Shown: piece by piece, positions 11,183 through 22,997 of the stretch
Position numbering within the stretch: the first letter of the stretch is position 1
How the letters are laid out: each line of letters begins with the position of its first letter
NCBI GenBank assembly: GCA_027186245.1
Contig: CP114489.1
Location: forward strand, 11,043,501-11,107,500
From: Coriaria nepalensis
Taxonomy: Eukaryota > Streptophyta > Magnoliopsida > Cucurbitales > Coriariaceae
Length of the DNA stretch: 64,000 bases
Direction of reading: 5' to 3'
Program-made: the position numbers and the translations under genes
The notes under the pieces: model-generated
Seen by the model: the letters and a program-made list of their open reading frames with translations, nothing else
The model's database searches: none
Told to the model about the DNA's origin: nothing

Positions 11183-12715
11183 GCAGTAGTTGAAAGACTC
11201 AGAAACGTCTTTTTGGCTGTATACTTTATTATGCTTACCTGGAGCGAGCCACGGCGGATGATATACAATGTCTAATTTAGATATAAAGTATTTACAATCT
11301 GCTATTTCCTAGTAGTTCAACTAATTTAATCCTTGCTTAGCTTTTTGGAAAGATGTTCTTGATCTGAATGTGGTGGTGGATTAGGGCACTTTTAGATTTG
11401 ATTGCTGCAAATAAGGAATGTATTGCAATTGCTCCTTGTAATGAAAGCTATAAGGTTAGTCTGACCCAAAAAAAATAAAAGGAAAAAATGATGAATTATT
11501 GATCTAACTATTTGTGTCCAAACGTGGTTTATGTAATTCTACTCCAATCTAACTGCTTACCATCTTTCTTATATATACATCATTAAACAGTTTTTATACC
11601 GGTCATGGCTCTCGCTTTATCGTTACGTTTATGGTACTGAAATTATCGATGCCACCTGAATACTAGAAAGACTACGGATCTAGATATATTCGGATCAATG
11701 ATATAGATCAATTCAAATTCAAACTACCTATTCATTGAGCAACATGTGTCGTAGAGGAGCATCAAGCAAAAAGTATTAATCCTTCTAATGATGTATCGCT
11801 CTAAATCAAATTTAAACTCGTCTACATCCGGTCCGGACATAATCCAAACTCTGTGTACCGAGAGTCCCAAATTTATAAGCTCAGCCCATCCCATGTGTTT
11901 CACTATCCCAAAAGAACAAGAAGTTGGAACAACCGAACAGCCCCTGTGTTTCTATTTGTATCCAATGGAATTTCGTACATTCGCCACGTCGACTAAACGA
12001 AGCGCAGCGCGAAGCGCGAAGCCCGACGTTCCAGGGCCGAGCCCCGATTTTTCTTATAGGCCCGTCGTGTTCCTTTCATAATAACCACATAACCAAATAG
12101 AAAGTAAAAAGGAACCCTAGTTCTACAGTCCATAAACTTTTTCTTTCAACTCCAAAATCCTTTTATAAAAAAAACCCAAATCGAACGAAAATTTTAAACT
12201 AAGTTAGGGTTTTGTAATTTTATGTCGGAAATCCTCAATTTCTTCTGAGTCATCTTCTTCTTACTCGCTTGTTATTTGCAGTATTTCTCTTTTGCTTTCA
12301 GGAATCAGCAGAAAACACACGAGTTCGTGGGTGCATTTATCTCGAGGAATTCTTCTGTTAGCTTAGCGTTCTTCTAGGGATTTCTCGAGTCATCATTTCT
12401 TTTCTTTTTTCCATAGCTGATGATTGGTTTGGTTTTCTGTTGTGCAAATTTAGGGTTTGACTCTTGAAATTCAATTCATTTCTAAAAGGTTAGATCGAGC
12501 ATTTTGAAGGACGCTTCTTTTTCAGGTGATATTTGTCTTCGTTCTTGCGGCATTTTTCTGCTTGCATTTTCTTTACGTTTTATCCCTAATTTTGAATTTA
12601 TCGTAGTTCGATTTGGTTCTATCAAATCTTGTTGCTTTTCTTTCTTAGTGGCTGAGCTTTTATCTATACAACATATTTCCCACAGGATTTTTTAAGGTGA
12701 GTTCATTTGGGAAGA
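11183..12715. other. TSR3 3' flank and Acinus promoter/5' leader
   Basis: There is no protein-like reading frame; the longest open frame (11788-12081) has no recognisable domain. The stretch 12100-12715 has the look of a plant 5' leader with an intron: CT-rich sequence, 'tagggtttt' near 12205, and an acceptor-like cacag near 12683, just before the Acinus start. Confidence 0.5.
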
Positions 12716-15215
12716 ATGTCATCACAGTATCCTGTTCTTAACAATCGACCAATTGATCAATGGAAGGTTACTGAGCTAAAAGAGGAGCTAAAGAAGCGGA
12801 AATTGATCACTAGGGGCCTGAAGGATGATCTTATTCGACGTTTAGATGAAGCTCTTCGCCTTGAGAGTGAAGATGCCCAGGAAGCTAATGGTTTAGGTAC
12901 GGATCCTCAACCTGAAGATGAACCAAAAGGGGCAGAGAAGGTTGTTATTGAAACGAAAGAAGCCGTTGTACATAATGATGGTAATAGGAGTGAGAAACTG
13001 GTTGATGTCGTGGTTCAGGTTGAAACAAATGTGAATGCAACGACTCTGCAAAGGGATAATGTTGAAGCTGGGGTCATACTTGGTATCAGTGATTATGCTA
13101 GTGTGAAACAAGATGTGGTTGTTGAAAACACCAGTGAAGTGAGTGAAACTGTGGCGCCTGAGGTAGATTTGACTGAGGACAAACTGCATAAAACTGAGCT
13201 TGAGAAGGATAACGAGAATTCAAAACTCCTGTTGGAGAAAGAGGGATTGGATTCCCAGCTGGAGAATAGGGATTCAAAGCCCCAGCTGGAGAAAGATGAT
13301 TTGAAATATGGGATGGAGACTGATAATTCAGAGCCCCAGTTGGAGGAGGGTGATTTGAAACCCCAAGTGGAGATTGAAGATCCGAGGCCACAAGTGGAGA
13401 ATGAGGAATCAAAGACCCGGGTAGAGAATGAGGATGAGAAGCCTCTACACAAAGATGTCATGCTCGACTCTTCTGCTCCAAGCAACCAGGTATCTGAGGT
13501 CAGCCCTTCTTTAGGGTCACAAGTAAGAACTGATTCTATTTCTAGTGATACTGTGTCTATTAATGAAAAGATTGAACTTAAGGATAATATATCTGCTGAC
13601 CATGTCAAATTAGAACTAGATGATGTTGTTAAGCTGGAGATGGTGGAACCATCATCCAACAACGCAGTAGGTGGTGGCCAATCACATCCAATGGATGTTG
13701 AAGAGCCACTTGAGAACAAGGATGAAAACCCTGATACACTTGCACACATCGACAAGAAAATCGATAGAATGGATATGGGGTACTCCGAAAAGTTAAACTT
13801 AGACAGAAGTTCTGGTGATGATTCCATGGAAGAAGACGTGTTAGAGAGTAAACAAATTGATTCAAAGTATCATGCTGATGAAATTGGAGATAAGATTAAG
13901 AAAAATGAAGAGCCCATTGTTAACGAGGAACATTCTGCTGGTGTTGTGGGAGAGAGTTTGATTTCCAACAAAAATGATACTCGTCTTGAGCAGAAGAATC
14001 ATTCCACACTGCCTGCTGCTGAGAAAAGGAAGCTTAATGGTAATCATTACACCCCATAGGTTTGATACGCTTAGAGTTTCTTGGATTTTCTGTGTTGCTC
14101 CGCATAATTTGTTATGGTCTAGTTGTATGATATTAATGTGTGTCCATTACGTATATCATGTTCTTATATTGAAGAAAAACTGCTTTGTACTTTTATCTTA
14201 TGAGACTGTCTTTACAGATCAAGCCACCGCTGGAAATGAGTCTATTAAGAGGCAACGTAGGTGGGCCTCTGAAAATGTCAAAGTCCCCGAGCCAGAGTCT
14301 AAAAGCTTTAATGCAATCCCTAGCACCACTCCGAAGGAAATTTTTCAACCCAAACCCAGCTTCTCCAGATCCAACTCTGCTGTTAATGAAGATGCACCCA
14401 AGGAGCGTATTGGTGAGTTGTCCTTTTTCTTAAAATGAGTATATTGAAGTGTCTAAAACTCGTGATTGAGTTGTCTTTTTGACTTTTTCTGTTTTGCAGT
14501 TCCGCCACCAAAGAACCCTCCAACTGATTCTCTTCGAATCGACTGCTTTGTGCGTCCTTTTACTCTGAAAGCCATTCAAGAGCTTCTAGGCAGGACTGGA
14601 AATGTTACCAGCTTCTGGATGGACCACATCAAGACTCATTGCTATGTTACTGTAAGACCCTTACCCTTCCTTCTTTCTCTCCCTCTCATAAATACTGCTC
14701 ATGTTAAATATTGCTCGAAAACCACTTTTGTGTTATGGCAGTACTCTTCTGTTGAAGAAGCAGTGGAGACAAGGAATGCAGTGTATAACCTACAATGGCC
14801 TACAAATGGAGGGCGCCATCTTATGGCAGAGTTTGTCGATGCCCAAGAAGTGAGAAACCGAGTAGAAGCTCCTGCTCAAACTCAAGCAGCTTCTGTAACT
14901 ACTGCCCCTCCTGCCCTGCCCGCTTTAGTGCCCCAGCCTTCCCCTCATGTACCAGCAAGGCAGCAGCCGCAGAAGCTCCCACCTCCACCTCCTCTTCCAC
15001 TCCCACCTCCACCTCCATTGTCGGATATACCTCAAGCAATTGAACGGCTTCCTTTTCCACCACCTGCTTTAGAAGAGAAAATGGAACCTCCAATTGTCAC
15101 TCTGGATGACCTCTTCAGGAAAACCAAAGCAACGCCTAGGATCTACTATTTACCCTTGTCTGAGGAAGAGGTGGCTGCGAAACTTGCAGTTCAGGGGGGA
15201 GACTCCAGGATATAA
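12716..15215 (+). CDS. Acinus-like SAP and RRM domain protein (ASAP/PSAP complex component)
   Basis: Animal Acinus joins SAP18 and RNPS1 in the exon-junction-associated ASAP complex that regulates splicing; the plant orthologue acts in splicing and FLC silencing (known of the family). Exons: 12716-14039, 14218-14412, 14500-14651 and 14742-15215, giving 714 residues. The SAP domain occupies residues 10-50 (WKVTELKEELKKRKLITRGL). A long acidic linker contains imperfect repeats around KPQLE/KPQVE (bases 13205-13440). An RRM-like domain spans residues 515-600 (LRIDCFVRPFTLKAIQELLG, then W-rich strands), followed by a polyproline stretch. The C-terminal RNPS1/SAP18-binding motif (TLDDLFRKTKATPRIYYLPL) closes the protein. 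I chose ATG 12716 over 12707 because MSSQYPVLNNRPI matches the usual N-terminus. Many antisense open frames cover exon 1; they arise from its codon bias. Confidence 0.93.
13205..13440 (+). repeat. Imperfect coding repeats in the Acinus acidic linker
   Basis: A unit of roughly 11-13 codons, centred on K-P-Q-(L/V)-E followed by acidic residues, recurs about six times. It probably grew by replication slippage within a disordered linker. Confidence 0.6.
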
Positions 15216-15870
15216 GGAGGAACAGCAATGAATTATGAGCTATAACATCACTGTATGTTTGTCTGGATTGTTTTTTGGTATTGGTTACTTATTTATGTCT
15301 GAATTATCACCATGGTTGAACTTGTTTTTGCAGATTATGGGGAGAAGTTGTGGCAGCGAGGGTCGATTCACACCCTCCTTTGATGATAGTTTATGTTTTA
15401 GATTTTGGAAGAGAGTTGGGACTTTCGAGCAGGGTTAAAATTTGTTAAGACTTTGTCATCTTTTGAACAAATAGTTAGAATCTTAGGAGGGTTTCACTTG
15501 TTAACTGTACCGAAATGTGATGTAGAATTTCCTTATTTATAATGATTCTGTCCTTTTTGAGACTGCTTGAAAAAGAGAGAAAAAAAATTACTTCCTAGAA
15601 CTGTTATGGGAGGTGCACTAATGTCTGGAGCTGTGACTGTCGAAATGTGATTTTAGTACAATGGTAATTGCTTTATGATGAATGTATCAAGTAGATATAC
15701 AAAATGATTTGAACAGAATGTGCTGGACGATCACATTTGCTCGTGTTCATATTTTACCGGTGGCAGGACCTGGGGTTTGATGTTCGATCACGGTCGTTCA
15801 TATTCGATCCATCGATCAATTTCAATCGAATATATGTGGAAAATAAGAAAATACATGTTAGACGTCGTTT
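15216..15870. other. Acinus 3' untranslated region and flank
   Basis: No gene is seen. A tttttgcag acceptor at about 15333 suggests an optional 3' UTR intron (15216-15334). The T-rich segment to about 15560 fits a 3' UTR and polyadenylation region. Confidence 0.45.
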
Positions 15871-15873
15871 TTA

Positions 15874-16103
15874 TTTGGGCCGGATAGAGAAAAATGAAGT
15901 CGGACGAGCCGTTTCAATGTTTCATTTACAAAAGGGTCGGAAACGAGAGAAAAAAATATTTTCTATTTAAAAATGGAAAAGGCACGGGCGTCGCACGTGC
16001 TGAATAGCCATTTATTTGAGAGACGCAGACCCTAGACGCTCATCCGGTGCCGCCAAGCTAAGTACTCTCTAGGGTTTCACTCCCGCGCTCTGCAAAACCC
16101 TAA
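15874..16103 (+). promoter_or_regulatory. eL30 promoter: site II, G-box and telo-box motifs
   Basis: In order upstream of the eL30 start: TTGGGCC (about 15875-15881, site II, TCP-type), GCACGTGC (15993-16000, G-box/ABRE core), TAGGGTTT (about 16070-16077) and AAAACCCTAAT (about 16094-16104, telo-boxes in both orientations). Telo-box plus site II is the known signature of plant ribosomal protein and translation genes, which matches the gene that follows. Confidence 0.75.
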
Positions 16104-16134
16104 TCAGGTTTGAGGAATTCAACCAACGCCGAAG

Positions 16135-17382
16135 ATGGTGACTGCGAAGAAAACCGTAAGGAATTTTTACAGACTGATCCCTTCTAGCTCAATATTTTCT
16201 TGCGATGTAAGCTAAGAATTAATGTTTGGATCTGTGGATTTTGCAGAAGAAGACTCATGAGAGCATCAACAACAGGCTCGCTCTCGTCATGAAGAGTGGC
16301 AAGTACACCCTCGGCTATAAGACCGTTCTTCGATCTCTTAGAAGCTCCAAAGGTGAGGTTTCAGATTCCTCCATCTCGGATCTGAGTTGTTCAAACGAAG
16401 CGTTCCATTTTTTCCCCGACGATTTTCGTAGTTATTCGAAAAAGAAAGGAAAAAACATAGTTTAGAAGTTCATTTGTTATTGATTCATTGCAGGAAAGCT
16501 TATTATAATTTCAAACAACTGCCCGCCTTTGAGGAAATCTGAGATCGAGTACTACGCAATGCTTGCAAAGATCGGTGTCCACCATTATAATGGAAGTAAG
16601 TTTTCCTGATCCTGATCGTAGCTTTTCGCTGGGATATTGTACTTGTAAACCGACAAGTGTTGAAATTTGTGTTTATAAAGCTTGATTCACCTGTCCCGAT
16701 TCCTAAATGTCATCTTCAATATGTAAATAATCTATTTTCTATATGCCAGTAACTTAAACATGTAATTAGGGGGCTTAGTTGGTACATTTTCTTAGAATTA
16801 ATTAATATTTAAAACACATGTGTGTCTTTGAAACGCCTTCCGTTCCAGGTTCCATAGCATTTTATTTCCTTTGTAGGTTCTGACTAATTATAGAATTCTC
16901 AGGAAGAAGGTAGAATGAAAGCGATATATAGACATAGCTTATGGATATCTTAGCTGTTACCTTCGATCTTGGTGATTGTTTAAGTAACAAATTCTGTGAT
17001 CGGTTTGGGTTACTGGATTGTGTTTGCTTCTGTCAACTAATCACTCTTGAATTCTAACTCTTGACATATTTATGTGTCATATCATTCTTGATTTTCTAAT
17101 GTTTCTGTGATTTGGGGGAAAATAGAATCTAAGTCACATTTCAAATTCATTTCTCTTCCAATCTCATCAGGCAATGTCGACCTTGGAACAGCTTGTGGAA
17201 AGTATTTCCGTGTCTCTTGCCTTAGTATTGTTGATCCAGGTAAAAATTCTGATCTTTAATCCATAGCTCTTGTTGTGCTTCTAACTTTTATTGTCTGAAA
17301 CTTATAATAGGTGTAATCTTATTTTATTGTTTGTTATGCAGGTGACTCTGATATCATTAAATCACTCCCAGGTGATCATTAA
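16135..17382 (+). CDS. RPL30: 60S ribosomal protein eL30 (L30)
   Basis: This is a structural protein of the large cytosolic ribosomal subunit. Five exons: 16135-16155, 16247-16352, 16494-16595, 17171-17239 and 17342-17382, giving exactly 112 residues, the usual length. Sequence is typical throughout: [58 protein letters not shown], and a C-terminal end of [14 protein letters not shown]. The fold (L7Ae/L30e family) binds kink-turn RNA. The first exon is only seven codons, a layout common in plant ribosomal protein genes. The upstream promoter carries telo-box and site II motifs, so co-regulation with other ribosomal protein genes is likely. Confidence 0.97.
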
Positions 17383-17935
17383 TGCTCCGGGGTTCTTGAT
17401 CAAATACTAAAACTATGTCACCCTTCAGTTTTAAGCAACTTTTTATCTTCATCAAGGGGACATTTGTTGTTAAATTTTTGTTATTTTTCTTTTGTCACAA
17501 ATTCTGTGTAACCTTAAATCTAGCGATTTTTGCTTCGGATTTAACGAGAATGCTACTTAGCTATTTTATAATGTCTGGTTAGAATTTGATATGGATCTGC
17601 TTGGGTAGACATGTTTAAACTTACGTTTTGTAAAACTAAGTTGAGGTTTGGGATAGTGTAAACGATTATACATTTGTTAGGCTAACCTGGATTTTAGATC
17701 TAATTCGGACAAAAGAAAAGTGCTCTTTAAGTGAAGTTGGATTAGATTAGACTCCAAACTCCGATATTGACGGCAGACATTTTGTATAGCGGATAACATG
17801 CATTACGCTCGTTATAGCCTAAGGAGGATAGAGAACCTCATTTCTATCGTACAAGGATACAAATTCACAGAACATCCATCCGTAGACAGCTATTTCATTG
17901 AACTCATTTCATAAACATTCTAATGATAAAATCCC
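17383..17935. other. Convergent 3' flanks of eL30 and the SDR gene
   Basis: Two 3' UTR regions face each other; no gene, tRNA or repeat is seen between them. Confidence 0.6.
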
Positions 17936-18949
17936 TCATTTCATAAACATCCTAATGATAAAATCTTTGATGAAGAGAGGCAGATGATAAAGAATACCCA
18001 TGAATGTAGCATATCGGCCGATAGAGAACCAAGCCGGAGGATTCTTCCTCAAAATAGCGGCCACGGTCTTCCTCGCAAACTCCTCAGTGGGAGTTGAATT
18101 GGACCCCTGTGAAACTTGTGCTCTTGCCCGGATTTGCGCTTCAAACGGCTTGTACAACTTCAATCCCGGCATTTGATTGAAGCTGTTTAAGGCAGAGTTT
18201 CCTATGTTCGATGTAATTCCACCCGGTACAACATTTATTACATCAATCCCGAACGGCCTAAGCTCCAATCTGTCCCAAACAAAAAAGTTCAAACAAGTTA
18301 TGCCATAGTAATGTATTAAAATGATATATGATTCATGCTTACATACCGTAAAGAATCAGACAATGAATGAATAGCTGCTTTAGTTGCAGTATAAACCCCA
18401 CCCCATGGTAATGGAGCCAGTGCAGTTATACTTCCAAAGTTTACAATCTTGCCCTTCCTTCTTGCCGCCATGTGAGGAACTACAGCTTGAAGCATCCTAA
18501 TTGAACCTGTACATACAAATTTTTTCAAAACTAATTACAATTAAAAGAAAAAGAAAAAGGAAGATTAACCTTTGGTTCTATTTACCGAACACGTTGGTAT
18601 TGAAAGTATGCTGGATAGAAGAGAGAGGGACTTCAGCTACGGGTCCGACACAGAGAACACCTGCGTTGTTAACTAAGATGTCGATCCGACCGAATTTCTC
18701 CAACACGCCCGAAACGACATGTTCCACGCTCTCATCCGACAGTACGTCCAGCTCTTGCACGAAGAACCTCCGATCTTGTTCCAGATCCGCCATCGTCGGC
18801 CGAGACCTGCTCGTTGCCACTACAAGACAGTCCTCGCCGGCGAAGGCTCTCGCCAGAGCGTGGCCGATCCCTCCCTCCGAACATCCGGTTATCAGAACCA
18901 CTTCCTTGCCGTAGATATCCATCTCTTGTCTGCCTCTTCCCTTTACCAC
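17936..18949 (-). CDS. Short-chain dehydrogenase/reductase, 1-acyl-dihydroxyacetone-phosphate reductase (AYR1)-like
   Basis: A classical SDR, probably NADPH-dependent; plant relatives are annotated as 1-acyldihydroxyacetone phosphate reductase-like, but the substrate is not proven. Exons: 18949-18586, 18506-18347 and 18269-17936, giving 285 residues. Numbered from the first Met: cofactor loop TGCSEGGIG 21-29, NNAG 94-97, catalytic Ser147, Tyr160 and Lys164 (YTATK). A hydrophobic, basic C-terminus ([14 protein letters not shown]) suggests membrane or lipid-droplet association. An alternative start is Met10 (MDIYGKEVV), which fits the family better than the Arg/Gly-rich first nine residues. It shares the interval with eL30 on the opposite strand, in convergent order. 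Confidence 0.9.
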
Positions 18950-19685
18950 GGAGTGACGGAGTCTAATGAACCGATTATACGAATATATTTTTATAAATTA
19001 AAAAAAAAATATATATATATTTAATATTAATAGTTTACGCGGAATATATTTGTCTCTCTCTATTGAACCAGACGCGTTGTGCTCGATTTTACATTCAATT
19101 TCACGAGATCAGAATATGTAAAAAGCCCATTCCAAGTAATCTTAATCACTAATCTTTTGATATATATCATCTATACTATTTTAATAAAAAAAATAGAATA
19201 CGTGTGATAGAATAAACTTGAACGACATGTCGTTTTATGTAGTAAATGTGGGACAATGTGAGGTCCAATCAATAAATAAGAGGATAAGGTTTAGATATAT
19301 ATATAGAATACAGTTGAAACAATATCTTCGTTTGAGTGAGAAAAAATCGGATTTAGATTCTGAAGTGGCGTGGGTGGGTTTGGGGGTGGATTCCCTTCAT
19401 TAGAAGTGCACGTACCCCACACCCAATTCTCTCCACTAATAAGAGTAATAATTAATGAACCCATTCGAGGGTTTACTTGCTAATCAATTGTGTTAGTTTG
19501 GTGGAAATCTTACTTTTGTTTTTTGGGTTTAGATATTTCGACTAAACAATTTATAATATATAGTTATAATCTTATGATCCACATGTAGGGTTTGGCTTGA
19601 ATTTCAATAACAAAATATATAATTAATACTTTTCCAAAGTTTTCCACGTGCGATGTATGGGCCTAATTGCAATACACGTCACCCA

Positions 19686-19729
<44 letters not shown>

Positions 19730-20399
19730 GCACTTTTAAAACACATGGGTCCCACTAAAATTCCTTTCGATGAACAATTGATTATCCCCTTCTTTTTTTC
19801 TTCTTTTTTTTTTTTCCCTAAAATTCCTTTTTGAGTAAATTTATTTTCGTCTCTAAGAAAATTTATAAATAAATAAATAAAAAATAAAATTAAAAAAAAT
19901 TGATTATCCACTAAAATCTTCTTAGAATATATAAAATTATAATTAAATATGTTGATGTGGAAGCATGTTTTTAGTAATTTAAATTTAAATTTAAATTTAT
20001 CCCTTTTTTTTTTTAATCCGTAAATAATTTTTAAAAATCCAATTAATTTGGCATGTTATTTTTAAAAATAGTTTATAAATATTTTAAAAGTTTGAAATTT
20101 GTATTCTATAAATTTCAACAATAAAATTAATCATTTTTAAAATATTAAAGATTTTAGAGACGAAATTGGAAAAGTATTGAAAATGATAATTTAACTTTAT
20201 AATTAATTCATTTCTTTAATTAGATCTAAAGAAAATGATAGTTTTCCTCTAATCATTTCAAAGATCAAACGTTACATGACATAATAATGACAAGGTACGA
20301 AGCAAATCCCCTTTGACACTTACTTATTTCTAAACGAACTAATTAGGAACCTTAAAAAAAAACAAAAACAAAAACACTGATCAAATTACAAAAATAACC
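18950..20399. other. Intergenic AT-rich DNA with a long TA tract
   Basis: No coding sequence. The left part is the SDR promoter. Dense AT-rich sequence and short homopolymers fill 19500-20350, with the TA repeat at 19688-19727 and a small TTTAAA repeat near 19978-19999. Confidence 0.55.
19688..19727. repeat. (TA)n microsatellite
   Basis: About 19 uninterrupted TA units; self-complementary, so it can form a cruciform. Confidence 0.9.
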
Positions 20400-20666
20400 C
20401 TACACTTTTGCTTTTGAGCAGGCGGAGGTGGCAGCGGCAGCGGCAGCAGCAGCAACAGAACCAGCAGGAGGAGTGGCAGTATCACATCCAGGAGAAACCT
20501 TATTACGAAACCTCCAAAACACGCCCCCGGATTTTGATTCATCCACCACCCCACCTGATGATTTCTTCACTCTTTCCCCTTCCATTCTCTCCAGCTTCTG
20601 CTTGTGCTGCTTGTGCTGCTTGTGCATCAAGTAAATTTTCGGGTAACTAGCTCCAAGCAACGACAT
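20400..20666 (-). CDS. Small uncharacterised protein, 88 residues
   Basis: A single-exon frame starting MSLLGASYPKIYLMHKQHKQ. It has a basic Lys/Gln/His-rich middle, a VFWRFRNKVSPG segment and an Ala-rich tail (nine Ala in a row). I do not recognise a domain; the MSL..PKIY..HK opening recalls short, unstudied plant proteins, but that is a faint memory. Support for a real gene: a good TATA box (TATAAATA) lies about 98 bp upstream of the ATG in the right orientation, the frame would give a leader of about 70 nt, and composition differs from the AT-rich surroundings. The open frame extends upstream in phase to 20759, but that part is Lys-rich UTR-like sequence containing an A-run. The (CAA/CTT)-type repeat at 20601-20634 encodes the HKQHKQHKQ run. 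Confidence 0.5.
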   Translation of the reverse strand: MSLLGASYPKIYLMHKQHKQHKQKLERMEGERVKKSSGGVVDESKSGGVFWRFRNKVSPGCDTATPPAGSVAAAAAAAATSACSKAKV

Positions 20667-20763
20667 CGTTTCGAATATAAAAGAATTACAAAGCTCTTTT
20701 GTCTCTTTTTTTTTCTTTTTTGTATACAAGTAAAATCCCAAGCAAGGGCAAGAAGGCATGGCG

Positions 20764-20771
20764 TATTTATA
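20764..20771 (-). promoter_or_regulatory. TATA box of the small gene at 20400-20666
   Basis: TATAAATA on the minus strand, followed by a C-rich segment (ccccctcccctccc on plus) just upstream. The expected start site is near 20735, inside a leader that reaches the ATG at 20666. Confidence 0.55.
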
Positions 20772-20829
20772 GACCCCCTCCCCTCCCTGCTGCTGTCTGG
20801 AATCTCTGAATAAGATTGTTACTGTGGGC

Positions 20830-21080
20830 TTTGGTGGGTGCGGCCCATCATTTCTAATTAAATTCAGAGAAGTTGTATGGTTTTTTAAGTGGTGGTGCCA
20901 CTTGTGGTCCCTACATAAGACTTAAGAGGCCCAAATAGAGACCGGAGATATGTATTGGACAAATAATGAAATGAGGTTGATTACCTGTCAGCACCCACTT
21001 CAAAAAATCACTGATATATTTATATGCATTTATGAATTATTTTTTATATAATTTAATAAATAAATAAACAAGGGTTTACA

Positions 21081-21122
<42 letters not shown>

Positions 21123-22434
21123 TTTCTGACACACTTGGGCCGAAGTTAAAGGGTTGTAGTCTGGCCCATCTTAATAGCTTTTAGGCCCATATAGATACAT
21201 GATTCACCGTTCCTCTAATTAGTTGTAGTCATGAGTTTGAATCTTATTATATTTATTTTTAAAAATATATTATTTTCAAGTTACCAAAAACCACACGTCA
21301 AAAAAAAGCACTGAATTCACGTAAAAGAAATTAAAATTTAATAATTATAAAGAAAAAGGAAAAGGGCATGACTCATGTCTGCTGCGTCTTAGTCTATCAG
21401 TACAAATACATGGATTGAGATGGAGCATCGTACTTTACGACCACGACAAAGCTGGGGCCCTTGGCCGACTCAATAACCAGCTTCGAACTTTGTATTTTTC
21501 TTTATTGACATCAAATATGCATACTATATCTTAAACCATATTATATAATAGTTTTTATAATTTCAGGGAAAATATAATGTAACCAAATATAATAATATAC
21601 AAAAAAGAAAAATATATATATATATATATATATACATTTTAGTAATATGTAGCAATTGGAGGAGGAAAAAGATAGAAATGGAGTGATTAGGTGTAATAGG
21701 GAGATGTCGTTACAGTCACGAGGCTGTTAGTTGCAGTCAAATGCTGATGACCTTCTTGTCATATCTCACGTTTTGACTGCTGTTTCAACTACCCTTTTAC
21801 TCCTCGGTTATGTCGCATCTGTTTTTGTTTTGTTTTGTTGTGTTTTTTTTTTTTTTTTTTGCCCAAAGGAGAGAAGAAGATTTTAAGGTATATTTGGGGG
21901 GGATCATTGGGCCGGTCACGAACTCTAAAGAATAACTACCCGAACCGCTCATTAAGGATTCGGTTCAATCTGGGCGGTTTCCCGGGTTGGGGGCTTACAT
22001 TTTTATTTTTTGCTTCTTGTTAATTGAAAAATGAAAAAAGTTGGGGATTAAGGCTATCAGTTATCCTCGTATTTATTAGAAGTCGGGTAAGTTGGTTAAC
22101 CGGATTTACCCGAAAAACCTAACTGCCATAAAAATCGATTCGAATGGTTCAGTTTTTTCTACTGTGTCGGTTTTATCGGACGACTCAGATGTCGTTTTCC
22201 CTAAAGAAGAGTATATCGATAGTATGTAATCTCATCTCAACTTCCACGTGTCGGTCAGTCGTTTCGGTTGCACGAATTTTTTATGGAATCCGCGTGTCCC
22301 ACTCATAAACAACCTAACGAGCACGATTTATGCCGTCGGTTCCATTTATGTAAATATATGCAATAAATATATACATTTAACAGCTTTTTTGTTATTCGTT
22401 TATCTTAAAAAAAAATAAAATGCATAATTAGATA

Positions 22435-22440
<6 letters not shown>
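20830..22440. other. Intergenic DNA with CT and AT microsatellites
   Basis: No gene is seen. Contents are a (CT)n tract at about 21084-21120, an AT run at 21612-21634, several GGCCCA/TGGGCC motifs (about 20840-20850, 20930, 21137, 21163, 21185) and a poly-T run at 21843-21860. The right end is the promoter of the RING-H2 gene. Confidence 0.5.
21084..21120. repeat. (CT)n microsatellite
   Basis: About 18 CT units in intergenic DNA. Confidence 0.9.
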
Positions 22441-22478
<38 letters not shown>

Positions 22479-22495
22479 TCCTCTCCTCTCCTCTT
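22441..22495 (+). promoter_or_regulatory. CT-rich leader of the RING-H2 gene
   Basis: A run of about 16 CT units, then CTCTC/CCTCT variants, ends 14 bases before the ATG at 22509. Pyrimidine-rich leaders right before the start are common in highly expressed plant genes; function here is inferred. Confidence 0.55.
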
Positions 22496-22508
22496 TGTAG
22501 AAGAAGCC

Positions 22509-22997
22509 ATGAGAGCACTCTCTGAAATCCTCTCTCACCTCTACACCGTCACAGTCGCCTTCTTAACTCTTCTCGTCCTTGAAATCATCATTTTCACCAG
22601 ATCGGTCGTCCGGCTAAAGGCAGACGCCGACAAGCGAGTAATCACCACCGCGCAGTATTTCAAACTCATCGAGGAGAAGAATCCGGCGCTTCGCTACTCA
22701 GATCAGATGACGAAGCGGCCGAATCCAGAAGAGTGCAGAGTCTGCCTATCGGAATTCGAAGAAGGAGAAAGTTTGCGGAGGCTACAATGCGATCACACTT
22801 TTCACAAGGATTGTGTGGATAAGTGGTTGAAACTGTATTTCGCTACGTGTCCTCTCTGCCGTGCCAAAGCCTTGCCTGATGATATCGTTGCTAGTTATCG
22901 ACGATTGCGAGATCGAGTCGAGTACGATGGGAGCGACGAGGAGCTAATCTTTCTCCTCTCCGCATTACACGGTAATAGTACGTACAGATTGTTTTAA
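22509..22997 (+). CDS. RING-H2 finger E3 ubiquitin ligase, membrane-anchored, XERICO/RHA-like
   Basis: An intronless gene of 162 residues. A hydrophobic segment at about residues 10-31 ([16 protein letters not shown]) suggests membrane anchoring. The RING-H2 domain has all eight ligands in canonical spacing: C76, C79, C94, H96, H99, C102, C114 and C117 ([22 protein letters not shown]). A Trp at W106, four residues after C102, fits the E2-contact position. Family members transfer ubiquitin to substrates in stress and hormone signalling; substrates cannot be told from sequence. It could belong to any of several small RING-H2 subfamilies with one N-terminal helix. Confidence 0.9.
   Translation: MRALSEILSHLYTVTVAFLTLLVLEIIIFTRSVVRLKADADKRVITTAQYFKLIEEKNPALRYSDQMTKRPNPEECRVCLSEFEEGESLRRLQCDHTFHKDCVDKWLKLYFATCPLCRAKALPDDIVASYRRLRDRVEYDGSDEELIFLLSALHGNSTYRLF

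Noticed and set aside
11788..12081. Plus-strand frame of 97 codons
   Set aside because: No domain, odd composition, and it lies in the Acinus promoter.
12893..14047. Several long minus-strand frames, including one of 244 codons
   Set aside because: They lie antisense to Acinus exon 1 and are Ser/Pro-rich because they mirror its acidic codons; no domain.
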